Position numbers and translations under genes: made by a program. Below, piece by piece: positions 56,201 to 63,934 of a stretch of DNA of 64,000 bases; position 1 is the first letter of the stretch, and the number at the start of each line of letters is the position of its first letter. The notes under the pieces are model-generated. The model saw only the letters and a list, made by a program, of their open reading frames with translations. It did no database searches and was not told where the DNA came from. Source of the DNA: Cohnella sp. OV330 (GTDB lineage: Bacteria; Bacillota; Bacilli; Paenibacillales; Paenibacillaceae); the NCBI RefSeq assembly GCF_900112065.1, contig NZ_FOKE01000003.1, positions 647,166 to 711,165 of the forward strand, given 5' to 3'.

Positions 56201-57089
56201 CGACGTTTACGGCGTTTTCTTCATTCTGCTGATGTATTTGTACATGTACAAGTATTACGAACGGGCGCTGGCGGGAGAAAGCTTCCGCCGCGTCGCCGTG
56301 CCGCTCGCGCTGGCGGGTCTCTTCTTCGGTCTCGGGGCTGCGAGCAAGTGGATCGATATTTACGCGGGAGGCGGACTTGCGGTGTTGTTCGCGATCACGC
56401 TATGGCGGCGCCGGGCGGAGCATGCGTTCCTTATGCGCGCAGTGCTGTGGTGCGTGCCGTTTTTCCTGGTCGTGCCCGCGCTGATCTACACGGCGAGCTA
56501 TATCCCGTTTTTTCTCGTACCGGGCCCGGGGCATGGCTTCCACGACATGCTGACCTATCAGAAGTTCATGTACAACTACCACGCGCATCTCGTGGCGACC
56601 CATCCGTTCGCGTCGAGCTGGTGGGCGTGGCCGCTGATGGTCAAGCCGATCTGGTATTACGGCGGCGCCGTCGAGGCGGACCAAGTGTCTAGCATCGTGG
56701 CGATGGGCAATCCGGCCGTTTGGTGGATTGGCATCGCCGCAGTCGCGGCCGCGATCTTCCTGCTCTTCAAGGGCCGGGCGCGCGACCCGCGGCTCGTCTT
56801 CCTGCTGATCGGTCTGGCCGCGCAGTACCTCCCTTGGGTCGGCGTGTCCCGCTTGACGTTTATCTATCATTTTTTCGCGAGCGTACCCTTTGTGATCCTC
56901 CTGATCGTTTACGTATTGAAAGAAGGCAGGGATCGCGGGCGGCTGACGCGCGGCCACGTCTACGGCTACCTTGGCGCAACGCTGTTGCTGTTCGTTCTGT
57001 TCTATCCCATCTTGTCCGGCATGACGGTGGACAAATCGTACGTCGTTCACGCGCTCCGCTGGTTCGATTCCTGGATTTTTAACGGTTGA
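53277..57089 (+). CDS. Double GT-C glycosyltransferase with PMT (GT39-like) C-terminal half
   Basis: 1270 aa, start nine bases after a G-rich site. N-terminal helix or signal (1-28), a CBM4/9-like outside domain (about 35-190), then a first multi-helix GT-C unit (about 220-680) with DFYFWANHAYEAG and VDYPPGYIYVLY. A linker and discoidin-like insert (about 755-845; DFGEPQAVASVIWFGG) lead to a second GT-C unit, a PMT-type mannosyltransferase, whose first loop carries MYFDEIYHGRTAYEF (Asp880, Glu881) and THPPLGKGLMALG. PMT enzymes move a sugar from a polyprenyl phosphate to a protein or polymer on the outer face. Two complete transferase halves in one chain is unusual. It probably modifies surface proteins such as the SLH enzyme encoded just upstream. 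Confidence 0.9.
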   Translation: MRRTIGVWVLALVIAMLGIAGGFSAAHAEEAAALIRNGGAESAAGGSGQPDGWTQDVYAADANGTAVSALTVGQDGGHSGQAYLSVSSAGENDARWIQAVPVEADSVYKLSGWIRVAGGLADRTGGNLSVLGIAAPFPAIGDSQGEWRQVEWYGKTGADQTSITVAARLGSYGSLNSGRADFDDIALEKLAEAPAGAVVIPLWPEAYDGAAAGGGGASAGGGAGSGHGTYTAMMFLLAAAYAALAWGIVAYLRRAGDARLPGGGKAREGKGAVLLLFAGALLIRAACAPIMQGHPIDALDFYFWANHAYEAGLHGFYTADIFVDYPPGYIYVLYVVGLLQKLMHIGYPSAGSSLLLKLPSIAADLAASYVLLRIARPRFGAAAGTAIASLYLFNPMVFHNSVVWGQIDSFLALFILLAVWAIAEGKLPYATAAVVAAVLIKPQAIVAIPVLLLALAVRRSRRAWGESLLYGAAVFVLLVLPFSIHQSPDWIADRYKAMFDSYPYATLNAANLYGLLGLNGVNVSAAMAFWSNLSVVLIVAYVVWLAWRHRKLDVASRWTYLAYLTFLLVFALKTSMHERYGYPAVALALLAFILLKDRRLLWMFLGLTFTHFADAAYVLYFGLDKNYYLSATDGFFRFLSLVNLAISAYAVYVGWTLDKGKALAAAPAATAVSANSGKGGASSKNVSSKIAASKSTPAKTAFETAVPAKGAKFSRLDRLLVGGLTLVYGIIALVNLGTMRAPESGWTPAAPASAIVYDFGEPQAVASVIWFGGTRDEGRAEDSTIELSQSADGTNWTSALSFALNGGSVFQWKEQPVAINQRYVRVSASNPGWTLYELSFRDAEGHGLTPAKTSEGGTALLDEPGDVPKKPSYLNSMYFDEIYHGRTAYEFLHHIEPYETTHPPLGKGLMALGVSLFGMNPFGWRIMGTLLGVAMVPLMYLLANRMFGRSEFAFAAAFLLTFDFMHFTQTRIATVDVYGVFFILLMYLYMYKYYERALAGESFRRVAVPLALAGLFFGLGAASKWIDIYAGGGLAVLFAITLWRRRAEHAFLMRAVLWCVPFFLVVPALIYTASYIPFFLVPGPGHGFHDMLTYQKFMYNYHAHLVATHPFASSWWAWPLMVKPIWYYGGAVEADQVSSIVAMGNPAVWWIGIAAVAAAIFLLFKGRARDPRLVFLLIGLAAQYLPWVGVSRLTFIYHFFASVPFVILLIVYVLKEGRDRGRLTRGHVYGYLGATLLLFVLFYPILSGMTVDKSYVVHALRWFDSWIFNG

Positions 57090-57105
57090 GGAGGCGAGGA
57101 AGCGG

Positions 57106-57354
57106 ATGATGACGGATAAAACGAACGGCGGGAGCGGAGACGCGGGAGGGCTATCGTACGACAGTACGGACCGCGCCCGATGCCCGCTATGCGACGGACC
57201 GAACGGCTGCGCGATCGAAGCGGGACGGGAGGCCGAGTCCTGCTGGTGCATGCGCACGGCAATCGGCGAGGACGTTCTGGCAAGCGTGCCGACGCCGCTT
57301 CGGGGCGTAGCTTGCATTTGCCAGAAGTGCGCGACGCGCAGCAGTACTCGTTGA
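57106..57354 (+). CDS. Cysteine-rich CWC family protein
   Basis: 82 aa with GAGG-rich sites just upstream and 16 bp after the glycosyltransferase stop. The pattern CPLCDGPNGC, then SCWC, then ACICQKC, fits the Cys_rich_CWC family of small proteins, which probably bind zinc. The function of the family is unknown. It is followed by, and in the same frame as, the epimerase gene, separated by one TGA and 17 codons without a standard start. Confidence 0.87.
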   Translation: MMTDKTNGGSGDAGGLSYDSTDRARCPLCDGPNGCAIEAGREAESCWCMRTAIGEDVLASVPTPLRGVACICQKCATRSSTR

Positions 57355-57405
57355 GCCGCGGCGGCCGATCGCATTCCTGCGATTAAGCGACAGGGGGAGA
57401 TCGTC

Positions 57406-58419
57406 ATAAAGCTTTTAATCCTGGGCGGTACCGTTTTTCTAGGCAAGCATGTCGCGTTGTCCGCGCTACGGGCCGGACATGAGGTTACCTTGTTCCATCG
57501 TGGACGCAGCGCTGCCGGCGATGGCCCTGACGGGATCGAGACGTTGATCGGGGACCGAGACGGCGACTTGTCGGCGCTCGCGGGACGTAAGTGGGATGCC
57601 GTCGTGGATACCTCGGGCTATGTGCCGCGTATCGTGCGCCAGTCGGCACTGATGCTCGGCGAGTCTGTCGATCGTTATATTTTCGTTTCCAGCAAATCGG
57701 CTTATGCCGATCTGAGCCGGCCGGGCGTTAACGAGTCTTGGCCGACGCTGCGACTTCCGGAGGAGGAAGCGGACAGCGAGGACGTGCAGCGCTACTACGG
57801 CGCGCTCAAAGCGGCCTGCGAGGCGGAGCTGGAAGCGCTGATGCCGGGCAAGCTGCTCGTCGTGCGGCCGGGATTGATCGTCGGACCGGACGACCCGACG
57901 GACCGGTTTACGTACTGGCCGTCCAGAATCCGGCTTGGCGGCGAGGTGCTGGCGCCGGGCGATCCCGATGCGCGCGTCCAGTTTATCGACGTCCGCGACC
58001 TCGCCGATTGGATCGTTCGCATGGCGGAAGCGAGGGCTTCCGGCGTCTATAACGCGGCAGGTCCGGAGAGTGCGATCGGCATGATGGATTTTTTGAATGC
58101 CTGCGTTCGGACGTTGAACCGGGACGCGCGCTTGACTTGGGTGAGCGACGGCTTCTTGCTGGAACGAAGTGCGGGCCCTTGGATCGAACTGCCCCTGTGG
58201 ATACCGCCCGAAGGCGAAACCGCCCCGTTCGCGCACACGATGTCGGCGGACTCCGGCAAAGCCTTCGCCGCAGGACTCGTCTGCCGTCCGATCCAAGAGA
58301 CGATCCGCGATACGGCGGAATGGGATGCGTCGAGGCCGGCAGGATTAACGCGCCGCGCCGGCATGGCGCCCGAACGCGAGGCGGCGCTGCTCAAAGCCTG
58401 GAAAGACCGAGGCGCATAA
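57406..58419 (+). CDS. NAD-dependent epimerase/dehydratase (SDR), apparent ATA start
   Basis: 337 aa if read from the ATA at 57406. The Rossmann motif KLLILGGTVFLGKHV is encoded directly after this codon, exactly where relatives start with MK. An AGGGGGAG site lies six bases upstream. No ATG, GTG or TTG occurs in frame between the preceding TGA (57352-57354) and the motif; the first one, TTG at 57457, would cut off the nucleotide-binding loop. Later features fit the extended SDR class: YIFVSSKSAYAD, the YYGALK active-site Tyr-Lys, and VVRPGLIVGPDDPTDRF. Either an unusual start codon is used, or the base is a mutation or sequence error. Confidence 0.85.
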   Translation: MKLLILGGTVFLGKHVALSALRAGHEVTLFHRGRSAAGDGPDGIETLIGDRDGDLSALAGRKWDAVVDTSGYVPRIVRQSALMLGESVDRYIFVSSKSAYADLSRPGVNESWPTLRLPEEEADSEDVQRYYGALKAACEAELEALMPGKLLVVRPGLIVGPDDPTDRFTYWPSRIRLGGEVLAPGDPDARVQFIDVRDLADWIVRMAEARASGVYNAAGPESAIGMMDFLNACVRTLNRDARLTWVSDGFLLERSAGPWIELPLWIPPEGETAPFAHTMSADSGKAFAAGLVCRPIQETIRDTAEWDASRPAGLTRRAGMAPEREAALLKAWKDRGA

Positions 58420-58468
58420 AAAATGCTGTCCGGCCATGAGAATGGCCCGGACAGCATTTTTTGTTTTT
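58418..58468. terminator. Bidirectional terminator between convergent genes
   Basis: A 13-bp stem AAAATGCTGTCCG / CGGACAGCATTTT with further GGCC pairing inside; A- and T-runs flank both sides. It serves the epimerase gene and the CwlK-like peptidase gene. Confidence 0.93.
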
Positions 58469-59114
58469 AAGCCTTGCCGCCTGCTTGCTGTGCCCGCTCC
58501 TCCGCGAGCCGAAGATCCTGGGGCGGCCGATGTCCGCGCTGCAGCTCCGGGATGGACAGCCCGAAGTCCATCTGCAGGTGCGGATAATCCGGGAAGCTCT
58601 CCCAATCGCCGCCCCAGGCAAAGCCGAGCCGTTTGGCGATCCCGACGACTTCCATCCAGTCGGATTTCCCGTTGCGATTGCCGTCGTATTCCATATCCCA
58701 GAGCACGTCGCCATCCTTTGCGCGGATCGCGAAGTCGATGGCCAATCCATAGTTATGGTACGATTGGCCGCCCTTAGCATGGGTCACGATGGCGCCGGGA
58801 GCGCTCCGTCCCTTGCGATAGAGCGCGTCCTGCTCCGTCTCGCTGCGAAAGCCGTCCGTAATCGCGATTCGTATGCCTTGCGTTGCGGCCTCGGCCTTCA
58901 GCGTCTTCATCTTGGCAGAAACGAGCGGATGCAAGGCGACGACCGGAGGCACTTCGCGCCAGAGCTCGGCAGGCAGCAATAATTTAACGGCAGGCAAGTT
59001 CGCGACCACGATCAGCGCGGCGGCGATGCAAGCGGCCAGCAGCAGGCGACCTCGCCGGCGGGAGGGAGAAGCTCGCCTTCTCGCCAGCGATGCCCCGGAG
59101 GGTTCCAAGTTCAT
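58467..59114 (-). CDS. M15 peptidase, CwlK-like L-Ala-D-Glu endopeptidase
   Basis: 215 aa from the ATG at 59114, preceded by AAGGAAGGG; an open frame runs further upstream but lacks a site and reads as non-coding. A basic N-terminus and one membrane helix (about 22-41) anchor the protein with its catalytic domain outside. Motifs are GFRSETEQDALYRKGRS, then SYHNYGLAIDF (His120, Asp127), then GGDWESFPDYPHLQM (Asp177, His179). This arrangement matches CwlK/M15C enzymes, which cut between L-Ala and D-Glu in peptidoglycan, rather than VanY. It is not near the VanXY-like gene. Confidence 0.88.
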   Translation of the reverse strand: MNLEPSGASLARRRASPSRRRGRLLLAACIAAALIVVANLPAVKLLLPAELWREVPPVVALHPLVSAKMKTLKAEAATQGIRIAITDGFRSETEQDALYRKGRSAPGAIVTHAKGGQSYHNYGLAIDFAIRAKDGDVLWDMEYDGNRNGKSDWMEVVGIAKRLGFAWGGDWESFPDYPHLQMDFGLSIPELQRGHRPPQDLRLAEERAQQAGGKA

Positions 59115-59290
59115 GTTTCCCTTCCTTTCGAATCTATCTTTTCTTCCTATTATTCTCCGATATGCGATTCGTAATCCTATCTTTTTATTATAGACGTGCG
59201 TAGGGATGAATCCCAGCCTTGTAAGGGGCAACTGGCATCCTATGTCCGTTATATCTACGAATACGACGGCCCGGGAGACATCAAGGTACC

Positions 59291-59701
59291 GCCTCACAAG
59301 CTGCGCAGAAGGGCCCGGTTTCCGGCTTTGCTGACGGTACCTTCCGCCCTCTGGCGACGATTAACAGGGCTGAGCTGGCGGCGCTCCTTGTCCGGGCAGC
59401 CGGACTGCAGGGACCATCAGATGTCGAGAGTTCTGCTCCGTCCTTTAGCGATGCGGACCAGATTCCAAAATGGGCGGTACGCTATATAGCGATCGCTGTG
59501 GATGAAGGATTGTTGCAAGGCGTGAGCTGCAATCGCTTCGACGCGACGGGTATCGTCACGAGGGCGCAAGCGGCGGCTATCATGAGGTTATTAAACGACT
59601 TTGCGTTCGCCTCGGGGCAACTTCACATCGTGCCTTACAAGGGACTTTCCAATGGTAAACATGCGACGAAAAGGGTGTCAAATCCGTTAAGATTTCATTA
59701 A
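59291..59701 (+). pseudogene. SLH-domain gene remnant
   Basis: The frame reads AAQKGPVSGFADGTFRPLA, then INRAELAALLVRAAGL, then WAVRYIAIAVDEGLLQGV and GIVTRAQAAAIMRLL. These are parts of two consecutive SLH domains. There is no start codon with a site and no sequence for the rest of a surface protein upstream, and the frame ends with non-SLH sequence. It is a 3' fragment of a lost S-layer-type protein gene. Confidence 0.75.
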
Positions 59702-59884
59702 GAGTACGCCGAAGAATCGGTTGCTATAATTCCTCCGATATGGAAGCGATTTGTCCATTCGATTTATTTTGATACGGCCAATTCAGCCCTGTATATCGAC
59801 AACCAGCTGCTAGCAAGCGGCGACACGGCCGAGGTTAGCCTGACAGGCGCAAAAAAATCCCGACAAAAATATACCCGAAAGTAA
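59702..59884 (+). pseudogene. Probable gene fragment of unknown origin
   Basis: In the same frame as the SLH remnant but after its stop, the sequence encodes SIYFDTANSALYIDNQLL and ASGDTAEVSLTG before a stop. It reads like the end of a beta-sandwich carbohydrate protein. No start or ribosome binding site is present. Evidence is translation quality only. Confidence 0.4.
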
Positions 59885-59959
59885 AAAGGCTCATGTTTCT
59901 CGCGCCGCTCTCCTTCACTATGATGAGCATGAGAATTCACATACAAAGGGGAGACGACG

Positions 59960-60388
59960 ATGACTAGATCTTTTTCGCCGCCTTCTCGGACGCTCGTTCC
60001 CGAAGGTTTCGCATCGCTCGAGCTGCAGCCGGGACAGTCGGTACGATTTGACTTCGGCTTAAAGCGGGCGGGATTGCTGCATGTGGAGCTAAGCGCGGAG
60101 ACGCCGGCATGGAATCGAATCCGATATACGTATGCGAGCGACGAGAGACAATTCTCTTCGCTCTACCGGTGCTTCGAGGATGAGGGGGGGATCGCGGGCA
60201 GGTTCCCGTCGTACGTCCGCATGCGCCCCTACGGTACGATCGACATGTTCTCGGCCATCGGCAACGGTGCGCGCGTCGTGGAAAAGGATTTGACTGCACT
60301 TCGGTATTTCGAGCTGGACAAGTGCGCATTATATCGTCAACGATCGGACGACAGGCGACGGCGCGACTTTGAAAATCATGAAAAATAG
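59960..60388 (+). pseudogene. Truncated gene, 5' part, possibly rhamnosidase-like
   Basis: A good site (AAAGGGGAGACGACG) and ATG start a frame encoding LQPGQSVRFDFGLKRAGLLH and ending its sensible part at KDLTALRYFELD (about 60316). It resembles the N-terminal beta-sandwich of a six-hairpin glycosidase such as an alpha-L-rhamnosidase, but only weakly. After that the frame becomes Arg-rich nonsense over the start of another coding fragment in a different frame. The gene has lost most of its length, probably by deletion. Confidence 0.6.
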
Positions 60389-60560
60389 CACGCAATTGTT
60401 GACAGCCTCCGTAGGATCCGCGAATTATGCGGCCGAGACAGCGAGCCATAGCGTCACAGTAAGCGTTAATGCAGGCGATGCAATTTACTTCCATGTTAAT
60501 GCAAACGCCAACGTAGCCGGCGGGGAGTCGGTGTGGTGGAACCCGGCGATCTCGTACTAG
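60327..60560 (+). pseudogene. 3' fragment of a carbohydrate-binding protein gene
   Basis: A second frame begins mid-domain with HYIVNDRTTGDGATLKIMKN, continues SHSVTVSVNAGDAIYFHVN and ends WWNPAISY. This matches the usual C-terminal module of some large Paenibacillus glycosidases, where VxxGDxIxF...WNPxI is common. It has no start of its own and abuts the truncated gene upstream at about 60310-60330, which looks like a deletion joint between two former genes. Confidence 0.6.
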
Positions 60561-60592
60561 GCCGTTTCAAGACTTTATGAGACATAAAAATC

Positions 60593-60642
60593 GCAAAAAC
60601 CCGGGAGAGGCTCACTTTTGAAGTGGCTTCTCCCGGGTTTTT
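60593..60642. terminator. Strong bidirectional hairpin terminator
   Basis: AAAAACCCGGGAGA pairs with TCTCCCGGGTTTTT around an 18-20-base centre. A- and T-runs on both sides. It closes the debris region before the low-GC LysR genes. Confidence 0.9.
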
Positions 60643-60932
60643 AAGCTCACCCGATCGGACGTATCGTAAAGCTGTACTCGTACTGCTTACAGGACTGCTA
60701 CCCTTTCAAACAAAGGGAAGCTGTCCTTTTAAGCTCGTACGAGCTTCCGCTTTTCGGGAGAAATCGCCGGCAGTTGCATGATCGAATGTTCCCTTCGCAC
60801 CAACCCTAAAATCTAGCAACCTTCACCTGAAATCTAGCGGATATCTTATAGGTCAGGTTTCTTCATATAATAATTATAAAGGTCGCGGACCGGTGGAAAC
60901 GCTTTGCGGAAGAACATAAAGGGGGATACCCT
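60643..60932. other. Intergenic region upstream of the LysR pair
   Basis: No gene. It contains a perfect 16-bp palindrome AAGCTCGTACGAGCTT (60731-60746), two direct copies of AAATCTAGC at 60809-60817 and 60830-60838 (21 bp, two helical turns apart), and a -10-like TATAAT at 60866-60871. The repeats are plausible regulator sites for the LysR genes. Confidence 0.5.
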
Positions 60933-61835
60933 ATGGAATTGCGCCAGCTTGAATATTTTATTCAAATTTGCAAATCGGGGAGCTTCACCAAAGCGAAAGA
61001 AGAATTAGGCGTGACGCAGCCTGCGCTAAGTCAACAAATCCGGGTTTTGGAAGACGAGTACAATATTCCATTGTTCGATCGGGTGAGTAGGGGAGTTGAA
61101 GTAACGGAAGCGGGAAAAATTCTGTTGAACAAGGGTAACGCCATTATGAACCTTCTTGAAGAGGCGCGAAATGAAATATACGGCCGAAACCATAAATCCA
61201 GAGAAACGATTTCTATCGGATGCTGCCCTGCTGAACTTGAATATCTCGCTCCTTACTTCATGAGATTCCACCAAAAGTACCCGAATATTTTATTGAAAAT
61301 TATCGAAGCGGAAGATGCCGGAAATGAAGTTTTGGAACAAAGCGTAGACATTGGAATCACCGCGCATCCGATACCCGCTCACGCTTCTGTCATTTCAACT
61401 CATTTATATAGACAAGATATGGCGCTATTGGTTCACGCAGACCATCCTTTGGCCGATAAATCTTCGATCCCTTTTCGATCTTTGAAGCACATGAATTCGA
61501 TCATGTTCCGAGAACAAAACAAATCATTAATTGAAATGTATGGTTTCTCTTGCGGGTTTACCTTGAAGTCGATCATAGAAACGTCCTCCACATCCGTATT
61601 GATTCATTGGGTTTGTCGTGGACTAGGCGCAGCGCTTATACCGGCGTCTTTGCTCGATAGTCTAAGAGACGATTGTTTGCGTATCGTAAAAATAGAAGGC
61701 CGTGTTCCTAGCTGGGATATCTCTCTTGTATATCTTCATTCCGTTACGATGAGGTCCGCTGCACGCCTGTTCATTGAAGAGATCGATTCATATCTAAGAG
61801 AGGGTGAGGCGAATCTTTCATGTTCAGGCAATTAG
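60933..61835 (+). CDS. LysR-family transcriptional regulator (first of a pair)
   Basis: 300 aa with AAAGGGGG upstream. Winged helix at residues 1-60 (MELRQLEYFIQICKSGSF, VTQPALSQQIRVLE), then the effector-binding domain (ISIGCCPAELEYLAPYF, DIGITAHP). AT content is clearly higher than in the genes before 60 kb, which suggests recent arrival. No divergent target gene is present. The stop overlaps the next LysR gene by 16 bp. The two proteins are similar throughout, as expected of a tandem duplication. Confidence 0.92.
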   Translation: MELRQLEYFIQICKSGSFTKAKEELGVTQPALSQQIRVLEDEYNIPLFDRVSRGVEVTEAGKILLNKGNAIMNLLEEARNEIYGRNHKSRETISIGCCPAELEYLAPYFMRFHQKYPNILLKIIEAEDAGNEVLEQSVDIGITAHPIPAHASVISTHLYRQDMALLVHADHPLADKSSIPFRSLKHMNSIMFREQNKSLIEMYGFSCGFTLKSIIETSSTSVLIHWVCRGLGAALIPASLLDSLRDDCLRIVKIEGRVPSWDISLVYLHSVTMRSAARLFIEEIDSYLREGEANLSCSGN

Positions 61836-62692
61836 CGTGTTTTATTCAAATTTGCAAAGAAGGAAGCTTTACGAAGGCTGCAGAAGTTTTAATGATTTCT
61901 CAACCTGCTTTAAGTCAACAGATCCGTTTTCTAGAGGTCGAAGTAGGAACCCCTTTGTTTGAGCGATTCGGTAGAGGGGTGAAGATTACGGCCGAGGGAG
62001 AAATCCTTTACGAAAAAGCGCTTTCCGTGATGAGGCTCGTTGAAGAATCGAAGAAAGAAACTTACGAGTTGCGCAATGCGCAGGCTCGGGAAAATAAACT
62101 TTCGATCGGCATCTCGCCTATGGACTTTTCCAGTTTAATACCCCGTTTTTTGAAATTTCATGAACAGTATCCTGATATGAAGTTGAAATTTTCTAGTTTA
62201 GAAAATACGTCACAGCAATTATTGAATAATCGTATCGATATCGGCATAACCGACAATCATGATCCGAACAAAGAAATCCATACGATGCACCTATATAAAG
62301 AAGAACAAGCGTTGGTCGTTTATGCCCATCATCCATGGGCAGATCGAACGTTTGTTTCTTTTCATGAGCTAGGAGATTTACAATCTTCCTTACTTGTTGG
62401 CGATCTAAGTATAATCGAGCATCTTCATCCATTCAGCGATAAGATCGCCAAATCCTTGCAATCAAAGTTTGAGTCAAATTCCACGGCCATTCTTCTTTCT
62501 ATGGTACAGCAAAAGATGGGAGTAGCTATTTTACCTGTTTCTTTAATTGAAAACAATACGGGTCAGCCATTGAAAATGATTCGTCTTGTAGATCCAACGC
62601 CTGTTCGCGAGATCAAGCTTATTTTTAGAAAGTATCATTATAATAATCCTTCCGTTCAGAAATGTATCGATTTTTTTCTGGACCGATCATAA
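61820..62692 (+). CDS. LysR-family transcriptional regulator (second of a pair)
   Basis: 290 aa; ATG inside the end of the previous gene, after GAGGCG. Winged helix MFRQLACFIQICKEGSF and ISQPALSQQIRFLE, then LSIGISPMDFSSLIPRF and DIGITDNHDP. Again AT-rich. It is followed after 23 bp by the left end of an IS3-family element, so any gene that lay downstream may have been displaced. Confidence 0.92.
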   Translation: MFRQLACFIQICKEGSFTKAAEVLMISQPALSQQIRFLEVEVGTPLFERFGRGVKITAEGEILYEKALSVMRLVEESKKETYELRNAQARENKLSIGISPMDFSSLIPRFLKFHEQYPDMKLKFSSLENTSQQLLNNRIDIGITDNHDPNKEIHTMHLYKEEQALVVYAHHPWADRTFVSFHELGDLQSSLLVGDLSIIEHLHPFSDKIAKSLQSKFESNSTAILLSMVQQKMGVAILPVSLIENNTGQPLKMIRLVDPTPVREIKLIFRKYHYNNPSVQKCIDFFLDRS

Positions 62693-62750
62693 CTAGAACC
62701 TCGTAGCAAATGAAATGGACCTCTGTCAATAAAGTAGACGCTCTCTAAGC

Positions 62751-63581
62751 TCACTTGTCCTTCTTGTTATAAAACTGGGTTCTGAATTGTTCTGGAGATA
62801 GGTAATCCAAAGAGCCATGAATTCTTTTACGGTTGTAGAAGAGCTCAATGTACTCAAACATCGCTTGCTGCGCCTGCGCCTTGGTCCTGAATTTCGTACA
62901 GTAAATAAACTCCTTTTTCAGCACGCTGTGGAAGGATTCAATGCAGGCATTATCGTAACAATTTCCCTTGCGGCTCATGCTCGCTTGCATGCCAAGTTGT
63001 TCTAGACGACCTCGATACGCATCGGAAGCATACTGAGAGCCTCGGTCCGAATGATGCAGTACGCTCTCGGAAGGTTGCTCGGACGCGTGAGCCTGTTCGA
63101 GTGCAGCCAGCACCAGGTCCGTCGTCATGCGGTCTGAGAGCTTCCAGCCGACGATGCGGCGGGTGTACAGGTCCATGATGCTGGCCAGATACAGACGGCC
63201 TTCCCGGCAAGGGATGTAGGTGATGTCGGCCATCCATACTTCATTCGGTAATGTCGTCTTAAACTGCTGATTCAGCACGTTAGGCGCAATCGCCAGGTCA
63301 TGGTTGGAGTCCGTCGTGTTTACACGAAACTTCCTGGATACGCAGGATCTGAGGCCATGCTCACTCATGATCTGTCCCACCAGACGCTCGGAGACGATCC
63401 AGCCTTCGTTGCGCAAGATCCTCGTGATTTTAGGGCTGCCATAACGGCAATAGGAGTCGGTAAAAATCCAAGTGATACGCAGCAGAAGCGCTCTCCGGCG
63501 TTTTTGGTAGTTCGTCTCCTTGAGTTTTTCATTCATCCATTTGTAAAAACCGCTCCGAGAGACATTCAGTACGGCGCACAT
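62751..63581 (-). CDS. IS3-family transposase OrfB (DDE integrase)
   Basis: 276 aa from the internal ATG, but the frame extends upstream (ELRFQFVEDHRSEFRLEKM) to about 63640, so the natural product is an OrfAB fusion. HTH_21 region at the N-terminus, then the rve core with Asp in WMADITYIP, Asp in HHSDRGSQY, and Glu in CYDNACIESF: the DDE triad is complete. The C-terminus FYNRKRIHGSLDYLSPEQF is typical. No disruption is seen, so the element may be active. Confidence 0.94.
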   Translation of the reverse strand: MCAVLNVSRSGFYKWMNEKLKETNYQKRRRALLLRITWIFTDSYCRYGSPKITRILRNEGWIVSERLVGQIMSEHGLRSCVSRKFRVNTTDSNHDLAIAPNVLNQQFKTTLPNEVWMADITYIPCREGRLYLASIMDLYTRRIVGWKLSDRMTTDLVLAALEQAHASEQPSESVLHHSDRGSQYASDAYRGRLEQLGMQASMSRKGNCYDNACIESFHSVLKKEFIYCTKFRTKAQAQQAMFEYIELFYNRKRIHGSLDYLSPEQFRTQFYNKKDK

Positions 63582-63628
63582 CTTCTCCAGTCGAAACTCG
63601 GAGCGGTGATCTTCGACAAACTGGAACC

Positions 63629-63934
63629 TTAGTTCCTTTCTTTGCTGAAGATGTGCATGGCTTTTTTTAAGATGGCGATCTCTTCCTTGAGATCTTCGAT
63701 CTCACGCTCTTGAGAAGCAATCTGTTTTTCCTTCTGACGAATCGTTTCCCGATCCATGAGGGGCTCATTTTCAAACTTACGATGCTTGGTCATCCACTTC
63801 CTCAGCGTGCCGGCGGGGATGTCAAGTTCCTCTGCGATCTGGGGAATCGACTTCGTCTGTTCCTGAATGAACTTTACCGTTTGTTCGATGAACGCTTCGC
63901 TGTAATGTTTCCGCATCTCGCCCATGTAGGACAC
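63629..63934 (-). CDS. IS3-family transposase OrfA
   Basis: 101 aa. Helix-turn-helix (SIPQIAEELDIPAGTLRKWM) and a C-terminal leucine-zipper-like coiled coil (EIEDLKEEIAILKKAMHIF). It ends in SKERN with an A-rich AAAGAAAG stretch just before the stop, where a -1 frameshift would join it to OrfB. Confidence 0.93.
   Translation of the reverse strand: MSYMGEMRKHYSEAFIEQTVKFIQEQTKSIPQIAEELDIPAGTLRKWMTKHRKFENEPLMDRETIRQKEKQIASQEREIEDLKEEIAILKKAMHIFSKERN

Noticed and set aside
58467..59114. VanY-type D,D-carboxypeptidase
   Set aside because: The order and spacing of motifs (SYHNYGLAIDF, then GGDWESFPDYPHLQM) fit CwlK-like L-Ala-D-Glu endopeptidases better than VanY.
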